From positions 496,001 through 560,000 of the forward strand of contig CAWIVH010000020.1 of NCBI GenBank assembly GCA_963839475.1: a stretch of DNA of 64,000 bases, given 5' to 3'. Position 1 is the stretch's first letter, and each line of letters starts with the position of its first letter. Source of the DNA: CAWIVH01 sp963839475 (lineage in GTDB: Bacteria > Acidobacteriota > UBA6911). Shown here in pieces: positions 1 through 8,184 of this stretch. The notes beneath the pieces were generated by a model, which saw only the letters and a program-made list of their open reading frames with translations, did not search any database and was not told where the DNA came from. The position numbers were made by a program, and so were the translations under genes.

Positions 1-191
1 CCCAGAACCTGTCCAAGATTTTCGAGCCGTTTTTCACCACCAAGGGACAGAAAGGAAATGGACTCGGATTGGCGATGGTCTGGGGTATTATCGAAAAGCA
101 CGATGGGCGCATCAGCGCCAGGAGTGAAGAAGGAAAAGGCACGACGTTCACGATTCTTTTGCCGGTTGACCTCGGCAAAGGGCAGCCATAA
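1..191 (+). CDS. Sensor histidine kinase, C-terminal end (partial)
   Basis: The frame is open from the window edge to a TAA at 189-191. It encodes the last 62 residues of a HATPase_c domain: the F-box region (IFEPFFTTK), the G2 box (GNGLGLAMVWGII) and the closing strand (GTTFTILLPV) are all readable. Such domains bind ATP and autophosphorylate a His in the missing upstream DHp domain. It ends 62 nt before the first response regulator, so kinase and regulators probably form one operon and signalling pathway. The sensor part lies outside the window. The family is certain; the stimulus is unknown. Confidence 0.9.
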   Translation, partial: QNLSKIFEPFFTTKGQKGNGLGLAMVWGIIEKHDGRISARSEEGKGTTFTILLPVDLGKGQP

Positions 192-253
192 GAGAATGTT
201 CACGATTCAGCCGAAGATCACTTTGCCAGGCCAAAGGTGACACTGGACCGTCT

Positions 254-1036
254 ATGACAGAGAAGCCCAAAATCCTCGTGGTGGATGACGAAAGCGTGAT
301 CATCGACGCGGCCAGGAAAATTCTCCGAGTCGAGGGATTCGAGGTCCGCACCGCCGCCGATGGGGAAAAAGCGCTTCCGCTCCTGCAGGAAGATACTCCC
401 GATATCGCTTTCCTGGACCTGATGCTGCCCGGGATCTCCGGGCTGGATCTGCTGGAGCGGATCAAGCGTGATTACCCCCCAATGGTTGTAGTCATGATGA
501 CCGGGTACTCGACGCTGGATACCGCCATCACCTTTCTGAAAAACGGAGCCTTTGATTACCTGCCGAAACCCTTTGCCTATGAGGAACTGTTGAGCACGGC
601 CCGGCGCGCTTTCCGATACATCCAGCTGCGCACGGAGGCCAAATCCGCCTCCGTCGGCAAAAGGCCGGCGGGAAGATACGTGCTGGGTTCCAATTCATGG
701 GCGATAGCCAATCCGGACGGATCGGCCTCCCTCGGCGTCACCGACCTTTTCCTGCGCATGGTCGGTCCGGTTGAAAGTGTCGAGCTGCCTCCGGTCAATT
801 ATGAGATTCGCCAGGGCAGCCAGCTTGCGCAGGTTCTGACCCGGGACGAACTCAGGCATACGGTTTGGGCAGCGCTGAGCGGTCGGGTGATTGAAACAAA
901 CCCGGAGAACCAGGATCTCTGCGAATCCTCCGAGGACCATGCCGCCGGCAAGAACTGGCTAGTGAAAATCATACCCGAGAACCTTGAGAGTGAATCATTG
1001 AATCTAGCCGCGGAAAACGCGGACCAGGGCGCATAG
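254..1036 (+). CDS. Response regulator fused to a GcvH-like domain (soluble)
   Basis: This 260-residue protein has two parts. Residues 6-120 are a receiver domain with the acidic pair DD11-12, phospho-acceptor D55 (FLDLMLP), T83 and K105 (LPKPF). Residues about 140-250 resemble the glycine-cleavage H protein fold (LGVTDLFLRMVG, then SGRVIETN and NWLVKI). In a true H protein a Lys in an ESVKA-like turn carries lipoate. Here that turn reads LTRDELRHT with no Lys, so lipoylation at the usual site is not expected. There is no DNA-binding output domain, so the GcvH-like domain is probably the output or a partner-docking module (inference). The ribosome site is weak (AAAGGTGA, 13 nt before the ATG). 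It sits between the kinase and a second protein of the same architecture. Confidence 0.85.
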   Translation: MTEKPKILVVDDESVIIDAARKILRVEGFEVRTAADGEKALPLLQEDTPDIAFLDLMLPGISGLDLLERIKRDYPPMVVVMMTGYSTLDTAITFLKNGAFDYLPKPFAYEELLSTARRAFRYIQLRTEAKSASVGKRPAGRYVLGSNSWAIANPDGSASLGVTDLFLRMVGPVESVELPPVNYEIRQGSQLAQVLTRDELRHTVWAALSGRVIETNPENQDLCESSEDHAAGKNWLVKIIPENLESESLNLAAENADQGA

Positions 1037-1079
1037 AGCTCTTTTATATCGCTGTATTTAGCCGTCATGAGGAGGATAA

Positions 1080-2234
1080 ATGGTTGCCATTTTTGTCGTG
1101 TCGATGATCGTCGCCTTCCTTGTCGTCGACATCGCCGTTCGAATCGCTTCTGCAAAAATCCGCGAGGCCAAGGCGCGCAAAGAGCGCATGGAGGCCCTGG
1201 ATATCGGCCTGAATCTTGATTTTACGAACGAGGCCAAATCGCTGAAGCGCGTGGAGGTGCCAAATCCGCTCGCCCGAATCCTGGCAGTGGACGATGAAGC
1301 GGTTATACTCGACAGCTTTCGAAAGATACTGGTGGTTGCAGGCTATACCATCGAAACCGTGCAGAGCGGCCGCGAAGCATTGGGCCTGGTGCAGAAGAAC
1401 CGGTACGATTTTGTTTTCACCGATCTTAAGATGCCGGAAATGGACGGCCTCGATGTCGTTAAAGGGGTGAAGCATTTCAGTCCCGAAACCGACGTCATCG
1501 TCATCACCGGATTTGCCACCATCGAATCGGCGGTTGACGCCATGAAGTTCGGCGCTATGGATTACGTTCAGAAGCCCTTCACCGAGGATGAGCTGATCGA
1601 GTTCACCAAGAAGTGCCTGATCCGGAGAAAGGATCGCCAGGGGAAACAACTGAAGCCGACCTTGCACATCGCTACGATGGAACGGCCGCATGAGCGAGAA
1701 TTCATTCTGCCCGGCGGCGTGTTCGTTTCCGAAAACCACGTCTGGGCCAGCGTTACAGTGCCAGGATTGGTTAGGATCGGCCTCGACGATTTTGCCCGCA
1801 AGATGATTGGCCGCATCGATGGCGTGGATTTTCCGCCGAAGGGAGCTTCGGTGAAGAAAGGTGAACCCTTGTTTTCAATCCGTCAGGGCGAGAGGACAGC
1901 TTCATTCCTGTCGCCGGTGAGCGGCAAAATACATGCGGTGAACCTTGAGCTGCCTCAGAACCTGGGATGGCTGGGCAACCACCCCTATGACAAAGGATGG
2001 ATCTGCTCCGTCAAGCCGGATCATCTCGCCGCGGAACTGGAATCGCTCAAGATCAGCGAAAAAGCGGCAATTTGGTACCAGAAGGAAATCGACCGCATCC
2101 GCGAACTGCTGGCCGCAAGCAGCAGTTCGGAATTACCCCCTGAGGTGGCGCAACTGGTGGAGGGCCAGTTGGAAGACTTGGATGACGCCACCTGGGCAAA
2201 ATTCGGGAACGCATTCCTCGGCGCCAAATCCTGA
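1080..2234 (+). CDS. Membrane-anchored response regulator fused to a GcvH-like domain
   Basis: This is a 384-residue protein with an N-terminal transmembrane helix (residues about 3-21), a basic linker, and a receiver domain at 66-180 (DD71-72, phospho-site D115 in FTDLKMP, T143 and K165 in QKPF). A GcvH-like domain follows at about 205-325 (HVWASVTVPGLVRIGLDDFA, SPVSGKIHAVN, NHPYDKGW), then a charged tail. The lipoyl position is again lost: the turn reads SIRQGERTA. The start is fixed by GAGGAGG eight bases upstream. It shares the architecture of the preceding gene but adds a membrane anchor, so the pair may split the signal between cytosol and membrane (inference). A strong terminator follows. 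Confidence 0.87.
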   Translation: MVAIFVVSMIVAFLVVDIAVRIASAKIREAKARKERMEALDIGLNLDFTNEAKSLKRVEVPNPLARILAVDDEAVILDSFRKILVVAGYTIETVQSGREALGLVQKNRYDFVFTDLKMPEMDGLDVVKGVKHFSPETDVIVITGFATIESAVDAMKFGAMDYVQKPFTEDELIEFTKKCLIRRKDRQGKQLKPTLHIATMERPHEREFILPGGVFVSENHVWASVTVPGLVRIGLDDFARKMIGRIDGVDFPPKGASVKKGEPLFSIRQGERTASFLSPVSGKIHAVNLELPQNLGWLGNHPYDKGWICSVKPDHLAAELESLKISEKAAIWYQKEIDRIRELLAASSSSELPPEVAQLVEGQLEDLDDATWAKFGNAFLGAKS

Positions 2235-2279
2235 TTCAGGCGCCGGCGAGTCCAGTCCCGGGCAAGCCTGTACCAGCAT

Positions 2280-2322
2280 AAGAACGCGGATTCCCCCGCG
2301 AGGATCCGCGTTCTTTCTTTTT
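2280..2322 (+). terminator. Rho-independent terminator after the kinase/regulator operon
   Basis: A perfect 12-bp inverted repeat (AAGAACGCGGAT at 2280-2291, ATCCGCGTTCTT at 2304-2315) has a 12-nt loop and is followed by TCTTTTTT. It closes the two-component operon just before the transporter gene. Confidence 0.9.
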
Positions 2323-2337
2323 CATGGGGCGTCTTTG

Positions 2338-3714
2338 ATGAAAGCATCCGACAATACATCTCTGCTGTTCGTGGCTTTTGCCACGAGCGTAGCCGCCATA
2401 GGCGGCTTCCTCTTCGGATATGACACCGCCGTGATCAACGGCGCCAATTCCTACCTCAAAGCGCACATGGCCCTGGATTCGACCCAGGAAGGGATCGCGG
2501 GCGCCAGCGCCATCCTCGGCTGCATTCCGGGGGCGATGTTCGCTGGATTCCTGAGTGACCGTTTTGGCCGCAAGAAACTTCTTTTCTTGTGCGCGCTGCT
2601 TTATGCCGTTTCCGGCTTCTTCTCCGCGATTCCCAGGACGTTTGAACAATTCCTGTCCGCCCGTTTCATCAGCGGCCTGGGCATCGGGGCCTCCTCCATG
2701 ATATGCCCTGTCTACATCGCCGAGATCGCCCCCGAAAAGTGGCGCGGGCGGTTGGGAACCCTTTTCCAGCTGGGTATTGTGACGGGCATATTCCTCACCC
2801 TGTTTGCCAATAAAATCATCCAGGGATTCGGGGACGAGGCCTGGAACACCGCATACGGATGGCGGTGGATGATGGGCATGGAAGTCCTCCCCGCGATCGG
2901 CTTCCTGGCGCTGTTGTTCGCCGTGCCTGAGAGTCCCCGCTGGCTGGCACAAAAGGGGCGGGAGGCCGAAGCAAGACAGATCCTGGAACGGGTGGGCGGA
3001 CCGGAACACGCCACCTCCGAACTTGCGGCCATCCGGGAAGCCAACCGTCATGAGGAAGGCCGATTCGCCGAACTGCTGACCGGCGATTTCCGCCGGCCGC
3101 TGATAATAGCTGTCGTGCTGATGGCCTCCTCCCAATTCTGCGGCATCAACGCCATCATGTATTATTCGACCAAGATCTTTGAGGCCGCGGGAGGCAGCAA
3201 GAACGCGGCCTTCACATCCTCAGCCTGGGTCGGACTCATCAACGTCGGATTTACCTTTGTGGCCCTGGGGTTCGTCGACAAAGCCGGCCGGAGGATGCTT
3301 CTCATGATCGGCACGGCGGTGCAGTCCATCGCCCTTGCGCTGGTGGGATGGATGTTTTACAGCAGCCAGAACGGGATTGCCCTGCTTCTGTGCGTGATCC
3401 TGTTCATCGCCGCCTTCGCTATGGCACTGGGGCCCATAGGCTGGCTGCTGTGCTCGGAAATCTTCCCCAATAAGGTCCGGGGTAGAGCGATGTCCGTCGC
3501 GGCATTCACGGTCTGGGTCTGCTGCTACATCGTCGCCCAGACCTTCCCCATGCTCAATGACAGCGCGTCTGTCGGCCCCGCCATAACATTTTGGATGTAT
3601 GCCTGCGTCAGCGCAGCATCCTTTCTGTTCGTGGTAAAAATGGTGCCGGAAACCAAAGGCCGCACCCTGGAGGAAATCGAGCAGATGTGGCGTCCGCACG
3701 CCCATCAGCCCTGA
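2338..3714 (+). CDS. MFS sugar porter (sugar:H+ symporter family)
   Basis: A 458-residue, 12-helix major facilitator of the sugar-porter family, probably importing a monosaccharide with protons across the inner membrane. Family signatures are all present: FLFGYDTAVINGA in helix 1, DRFGRKK in the loop between helices 2 and 3, PESPRWL in the central loop, QFCGINAIMYYS in helix 7 and PETKGRTLEEIE near the C-terminus. The open frame extends upstream to 1945, but that part overlaps the preceding gene in another frame and the terminator, so the ATG at 2338 (MKASDN) is taken. Its ribosome site is weak. The next gene is convergent. The substrate cannot be told from sequence. Confidence 0.9.
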   Translation: MKASDNTSLLFVAFATSVAAIGGFLFGYDTAVINGANSYLKAHMALDSTQEGIAGASAILGCIPGAMFAGFLSDRFGRKKLLFLCALLYAVSGFFSAIPRTFEQFLSARFISGLGIGASSMICPVYIAEIAPEKWRGRLGTLFQLGIVTGIFLTLFANKIIQGFGDEAWNTAYGWRWMMGMEVLPAIGFLALLFAVPESPRWLAQKGREAEARQILERVGGPEHATSELAAIREANRHEEGRFAELLTGDFRRPLIIAVVLMASSQFCGINAIMYYSTKIFEAAGGSKNAAFTSSAWVGLINVGFTFVALGFVDKAGRRMLLMIGTAVQSIALALVGWMFYSSQNGIALLLCVILFIAAFAMALGPIGWLLCSEIFPNKVRGRAMSVAAFTVWVCCYIVAQTFPMLNDSASVGPAITFWMYACVSAASFLFVVKMVPETKGRTLEEIEQMWRPHAHQP

Positions 3715-3757
3715 ATCTTTTGACAACCAACGGGCCGCCCGGTGAACGCTGGCCTCA

Positions 3758-5830
3758 TTAATCCACAAGGCCACCCAGGAAACCCGGGTCTGTCGGCGAA
3801 ACCGCACCATGCACGGTTATCGGCAATCCGAGACGCGCCGCATGGGCCGCGTACCAATTCCCTTCAAATCCCTGCCCCGGGTTGATGAAGTCCAGCCGCG
3901 CGTCCATTAAAAGCGCTGCCGTTTTCAGGTCGCCCACACGCCGTATAGCGCTCACCGGGACCAGCCGCGATAATGTCGGGTCGAATCCCGGGTCTTCCCC
4001 GTTCAAATCGATCACGGCGCGGTCGGCGCCCCCCTGAACGGCAATCGCAAAGGCGGCCAGGAGGCCGGTTCGCTCCAGCCCGATAACAGTGAGTGGCAAG
4101 CCGGGCAACTCCTGCCTGATGGCGGCGATGGCGGTCATCACTTCCTGAATGCCCAGCAGTTCGTTGGACCGGTTGTAAGAACCCGGCCAGGACATTGCCC
4201 CCCAGGAACGGTCGGGTATCCGGACCGCGCCGTCCACGAATCCGCTAACACGAAAGATCACATTGCCCTTCTCCAGCAGCGCACGCAGCCAAGGCAGCGC
4301 GGGATTCGGGTTGCCATTCACCGACAGCGGACCATAAATGGCAGGCGCCGTAATCAAGACGGCTCCCGCAGCCTTGCCGTCAAGCCGCATGGATTCAAGA
4401 ACCATCGAATCTTTCTTCCGTTGAATGCGCTCACGTTTTGTACTCCGGGATCCCGAGGAAGGGGAGGCTGCGGGCTCCCGGTTGAGGCTCTCGGGCGCTA
4501 CCTTTTCGACACCCAGGACTAACCGCAGCGCATGGCTGTAGGAATTCCTGAAACCAGGCAAAGCCGAGGCAGCGGCAGGAAACGCTTTTTCCAGCGCATC
4601 CCTTGATGTCTTGCCCCAATCAGCCGCGATCTCCCTCCCTGATTTTGCCGATTTGGGAAGAATCCCTTCAGGAAAGACTCTCAGGTCTCCAAGCGATTTC
4701 AGTTCAGGAGCAACAGGGGGCGGATCTGTGATTGCGGGCCCCGGAGGATTGAGGTGCTTCCGGAAAAAGGCATATACGGCGGCCCGGCTCTGCGCATTGT
4801 AATTATGCTGCGCTTTAATGTGCACGTTTTCGAGTTTATCCTGTGCCCCATGAAGGGAGTAATACCTGGAAAGCATGGGAAACTCGCGGGTGGGAGTCGA
4901 GTTCGTCCAGGGATCTTCGGTAGCCGACACCAGCAGGAGCGGACGGGGTGCGAACGTGGCCGCAACCTCGATCGTGGAGGTGCCAACCCACAGGCCGGGC
5001 GGATTCTCGCAGCCGCATCCAGGGTGTTTCGCGGCTCCGATGATGTTGACGGGTGCAGCCACACTGACGCGCTTATCCGCGGCCATCAGGAGGATGGTCT
5101 GGGTCGCTCCCCCGGAAGCCCCTGTAACACCAATGCGGCTTGGATCCACTTCCGGAAGCGAGGCAAGGAAATCAAGGGCGCGGATGTCGTTCCAGAGCTG
5201 CATTCCCCCGAGATTGAAGCCATATAGCTCGGCCTCTGGGAAAAACCAGTCCGCCCGAAAGGTTCGCGGCTCATAGGGCAGCGGCGAATCAGCGACGAGC
5301 TGCGCCCGGCTTTTGGCGCCGTCATGTGGCAGCTGGAAAGAATCATTGTACCCGACCATATCGATCGAAAAGACAACATACCCCTGCCGTGCGAAATCGA
5401 TGCTGCGTCCGGGGATCGATCCCGTTTCACTGTTCTGGAGCCGCCCGTATTGCCAGTGCCCGTGCGATGTGAGGATCGCCGGGTAAGGAGGCTTTCCAAT
5501 CGTCGGAAAATACAGATTCCCGGTGGCGAGGAATCCGGGATAGCTCTCGAAGTGAGCCTTGGCGACTTTGAATCCCTGCCCTTCCTTCACATCGAAAACC
5601 CGAGCCTGGAGCGGGGTGCGTTCCCGCTCCGGCCAGAGTCCTGCCGATAAAAGGATTTTCTGCCGAAGCTGCGATGCGCGCTCCTCCCACTCCTGCGGCG
5701 AGGGGAATGGATCGGGCAGAGCCCACTTGAAATGATCCGGATCCTGCAGCTCCACGTCCTGGATAGCGAAGACCGCCGGCAACAAAGACAAAGCAAGAAA
5801 AAGAACCCCATGGAATACAGAACACCTCAT
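3758..5830 (-). CDS. Exported alpha/beta hydrolase, acetyl-xylan-esterase-like
   Basis: A 690-residue protein that starts with a signal peptide (MRCSVFHGVLFLALSLLPA). The ATG at 5830 has AGGAGG ten bases upstream, so it is chosen over the ATG at 5902. The central part is an alpha/beta-hydrolase of the large bacterial AXE1-like kind: YPAILTSHGHW around the oxyanion region, and the nucleophile elbow GVTGASGGATQ with Ser in G-A-S-G-G. A second, less conserved hydrolase-like segment fills the C-terminal third. It probably de-esterifies a polysaccharide or a related ester in the periplasm, but the substrate is unknown. It stands alone between convergent and divergent neighbours. Confidence 0.8.
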   Translation of the reverse strand: MRCSVFHGVLFLALSLLPAVFAIQDVELQDPDHFKWALPDPFPSPQEWEERASQLRQKILLSAGLWPERERTPLQARVFDVKEGQGFKVAKAHFESYPGFLATGNLYFPTIGKPPYPAILTSHGHWQYGRLQNSETGSIPGRSIDFARQGYVVFSIDMVGYNDSFQLPHDGAKSRAQLVADSPLPYEPRTFRADWFFPEAELYGFNLGGMQLWNDIRALDFLASLPEVDPSRIGVTGASGGATQTILLMAADKRVSVAAPVNIIGAAKHPGCGCENPPGLWVGTSTIEVAATFAPRPLLLVSATEDPWTNSTPTREFPMLSRYYSLHGAQDKLENVHIKAQHNYNAQSRAAVYAFFRKHLNPPGPAITDPPPVAPELKSLGDLRVFPEGILPKSAKSGREIAADWGKTSRDALEKAFPAAASALPGFRNSYSHALRLVLGVEKVAPESLNREPAASPSSGSRSTKRERIQRKKDSMVLESMRLDGKAAGAVLITAPAIYGPLSVNGNPNPALPWLRALLEKGNVIFRVSGFVDGAVRIPDRSWGAMSWPGSYNRSNELLGIQEVMTAIAAIRQELPGLPLTVIGLERTGLLAAFAIAVQGGADRAVIDLNGEDPGFDPTLSRLVPVSAIRRVGDLKTAALLMDARLDFINPGQGFEGNWYAAHAARLGLPITVHGAVSPTDPGFLGGLVD

Positions 5831-5904
5831 CCTGCAACCTCCTGAATGGAGCCCAATATACGACAAAGGCATTTTGGAGGCATACAAGATATCGAACGGC
5901 ATCG

Positions 5905-6354
5905 ATGGGGATTTGCGGTCTTTGGGAGGGTGCGTTGAGCCAGGAAGCGAAGGCTAGCTTTGAGGATGGACAGGATAACCCCGGAGTCCTTTTGGTAGAT
6001 TCAGACACATTCCATCACTGCGCCGGCGTCGATGGTCTCCGCCTGGAAGGCGCCTGGACCTCTTATATGAATCCAAACGATCCGGCCCTGGATCAACTTC
6101 CCCAGGGACAGCGACCGATTTTCCATTTTTCACGCGACGGCCGGTTTGTCGATGACGGGATGTTCGCCGTTTTCCTTACACCTCACATGCCCGCAGGTTC
6201 TGGAAACTATGACGTAAAAGATTTCACGATTACGCTCAGATACTCGGATGGCCGGGTGCGTCAGGCGGCGATCACGGGCATGCTGGGAAGAAACCCGGCC
6301 AAAAACAGCGACCTCCTGTTCATCGCCCGGAGCCAATTTAACAAGCGCAAATAG
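5905..6354 (+). CDS. Hypothetical protein
   Basis: A 149-residue frame that I do not recognise. The middle (LRLEGAWTSYMN, IFHFSRDGRFVDDG) and C-terminal part (DFTITLRYSDGRVRQAAI) read as beta strands of a small soluble domain. The start is uncertain: the ATG at 5905 has only a distant GGAGG, while a TTG at 5935 has GGGAGGG four bases upstream and would remove ten residues. No signal peptide is evident. It is divergent from the esterase, with only 74 bases between the two starts. Confidence 0.55.
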   Translation: MGICGLWEGALSQEAKASFEDGQDNPGVLLVDSDTFHHCAGVDGLRLEGAWTSYMNPNDPALDQLPQGQRPIFHFSRDGRFVDDGMFAVFLTPHMPAGSGNYDVKDFTITLRYSDGRVRQAAITGMLGRNPAKNSDLLFIARSQFNKRK

Positions 6355-6567
6355 CCGATCGGATTCAGTCCTGAAGGAGCCGGGGCGGTGGTGTCCGCTG
6401 ATCCCGCCTTGAAGGTGCCAGGCTAAATCGACCTCTGTATCCCTATGGGCTGCAACGAACAATGCAGAAGAAACAGGCCTGTTAAATTTTGAACTTCGTC
6501 CGGCCGGAATTCGTAACAACAAGCGGAGTTGGTCTGCCTGCGACACCATCTATAGGGAGGGACAGCC

Positions 6568-7545
6568 TTGAGCAAGAAACCACGATTTTCCGGAATGCTG
6601 CTGTCGTTAGTTATTGTGAGCACAGTTTCCGCCGCCTTCGGGGGAGTGGCCCGCGGAACCTTCGAAAAAACGCTGACGGTCAGCGGAACAGTCGACCTGG
6701 AGGTCAGCACCGGATCGGGCGACATTCGCGTGGTGCAAGGTAAATCCGGGTCTGTTTGGATAAAGGGGCAAATCCAGGCCCGCGACCAGGGAGGCAAAAC
6801 CGGGGAAGAAAAAGTGCGTTACCTGCAGGCCAATCCTCCTATCGTCCAATCCGGAAATGTGATCCGAATCGGGCGCATCGAGGATCGGTCTTATGAACAA
6901 AACGTATCCATCAGTTATGAATTGGAAATCCCCGCCGAAACTCGCCTCAATTCGCGTACCGGTTCAGGCAACATGTCGGTGAATGGCGTACGCGGTCCCA
7001 TCGAAGCCTCTACCGGTTCCGGCCTCATCAGCGTTTCCAAAGCGGCCGATCAAGTGCGCGCCAAAACCGGCTCGGGTGATATTGAAATCAGCTCCGTTGC
7101 CGGTAGCGTAATCGCATCCAGCGGCAGCGGCGCCATACGAGCCAATGATATTGGAGGTTCGTTTAAAGGCGAAACTGGAAGCGGGGACATTAAGGCAAGC
7201 CTTTCGGCCCCGGGAGACGCCGAAATCAGCTCCGGTTCGGGAACCCTGGCGCTGACCGGCGTGCGCGGCTCGCTTCATGCTCACACCGGGAGCGGCAGCA
7301 TCTCGGCTGATGGCGAGCCCAAAGGGGAATGGAAGATCGGCACTTCTTCCGGCAGCGTAACACTGCGCTTTGGTTCGAGCGCCGCCTTCGACCTTGCGGC
7401 CCACACAAGCTCTGGAAGCATCGATCTGAACCATCCTGTAACTGTCATGGGAAAAATCAGCAAAAAGGAGATTCGAGGCAAAGTGCGCGGCGGGGGCGCC
7501 TTGATTGAGGTAAGCACAAGTTCAGGTGATATCCGCATTCAGTAA
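6568..7545 (+). CDS. DUF4097-family exported beta-repeat protein
   Basis: A 325-residue protein beginning with a hydrophobic signal segment (residues 8-25). It is then almost entirely short repeats of the type STGSGDI / SSGSGAI / HTGSGSI, about every 20 residues, as in DUF4097 proteins that form a right-handed beta-helix-like stack. The start codon is TTG at 6568, supported by AGGGAGGG seven bases upstream; no ATG fits. The protein is probably extracytoplasmic. DUF4097 members have no agreed function. It appears monocistronic: the next gene is convergent. Confidence 0.8.
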   Translation: MSKKPRFSGMLLSLVIVSTVSAAFGGVARGTFEKTLTVSGTVDLEVSTGSGDIRVVQGKSGSVWIKGQIQARDQGGKTGEEKVRYLQANPPIVQSGNVIRIGRIEDRSYEQNVSISYELEIPAETRLNSRTGSGNMSVNGVRGPIEASTGSGLISVSKAADQVRAKTGSGDIEISSVAGSVIASSGSGAIRANDIGGSFKGETGSGDIKASLSAPGDAEISSGSGTLALTGVRGSLHAHTGSGSISADGEPKGEWKIGTSSGSVTLRFGSSAAFDLAAHTSSGSIDLNHPVTVMGKISKKEIRGKVRGGGALIEVSTSSGDIRIQ

Positions 7546-7591
7546 GCGGTTTGGAGCCGGGGAGAGCCGTAAGGTCCCGCAGTTTCGGGGA

Positions 7592-8014
7592 TCATTTCAT
7601 GCGGATCTTTATCCCGATCAATATTTTGGCCTCTTCGGTATTTTTCTTATGGGTATGGATGACAGTCAAACCCCTTATTTTGTTGTAATATTTCCCGTTT
7701 CTGAATTTCTCCTTGAGCTCATCGGAAATGCCGCTCGACATTAGCGCCTCTTGCGCTTTGTCGGTGAAATAAAAAGTTGTCCTGAATCCCCCCTGAATAA
7801 TCGAGAGCCAGAAAATGGTTTTCTTCTTTTGAGTCACCTTGAGCAGCCAGCTTTTCCCGTCCCGGTAATACCTCCATTCTTCCGTAAAATCGGGGTGCTT
7901 GGTATGGATATGCTCGAAAAGTGAGAGCCAAAGCGCCTTCGCCTTTCCGAGGTGGGAAAAAATGACATCTTCCGACGGAAACTGATTGGCATCAGATAAT
8001 AGGGGCTGTTCCAT
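7592..8014 (-). CDS. DUF3788-family protein
   Basis: A 140-residue soluble protein. The stretch from WLSLFEHI through EEWRYYRDGKSWLLKV and KTIFWLSIIQGGFRTTFYF to the KIRGLTVIH end matches the DUF3788 family, which is related to the AraC-effector/GyrI-like fold and has no assigned function. The start at 8014 (MEQPLL) is preferred over 8044 because GGAGA lies seven bases upstream of it. It is convergent with the DUF4097 gene. Confidence 0.75.
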   Translation of the reverse strand: MEQPLLSDANQFPSEDVIFSHLGKAKALWLSLFEHIHTKHPDFTEEWRYYRDGKSWLLKVTQKKKTIFWLSIIQGGFRTTFYFTDKAQEALMSSGISDELKEKFRNGKYYNKIRGLTVIHTHKKNTEEAKILIGIKIRMK

Positions 8015-8184
8015 GGCGGATCTCCGATCAGCAATGCACGGCAAATAATAATATACTATCGATAGCCTGCATGGATGGCAGCATCCTCAGGCGTTATTGA
8101 AGGAGCCGAACCGAAAGTGCGGGAATTCTCCACTGCCGGAATAGAGCGCCCGTTCGTGCTCTGGCCGCCTTTGATCTCAGGTTA

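Noticed and set aside
1945..2337. N-terminal extension of the sugar transporter frame
   Set aside because: It overlaps the response regulator in another frame and crosses a strong terminator; the MFS fold starts after 2338.
2236..3135. 299-codon frame on the minus strand
   Set aside because: Antisense to the sugar transporter, which has all family motifs; composition is shadow-like (GG, HH and RR runs).
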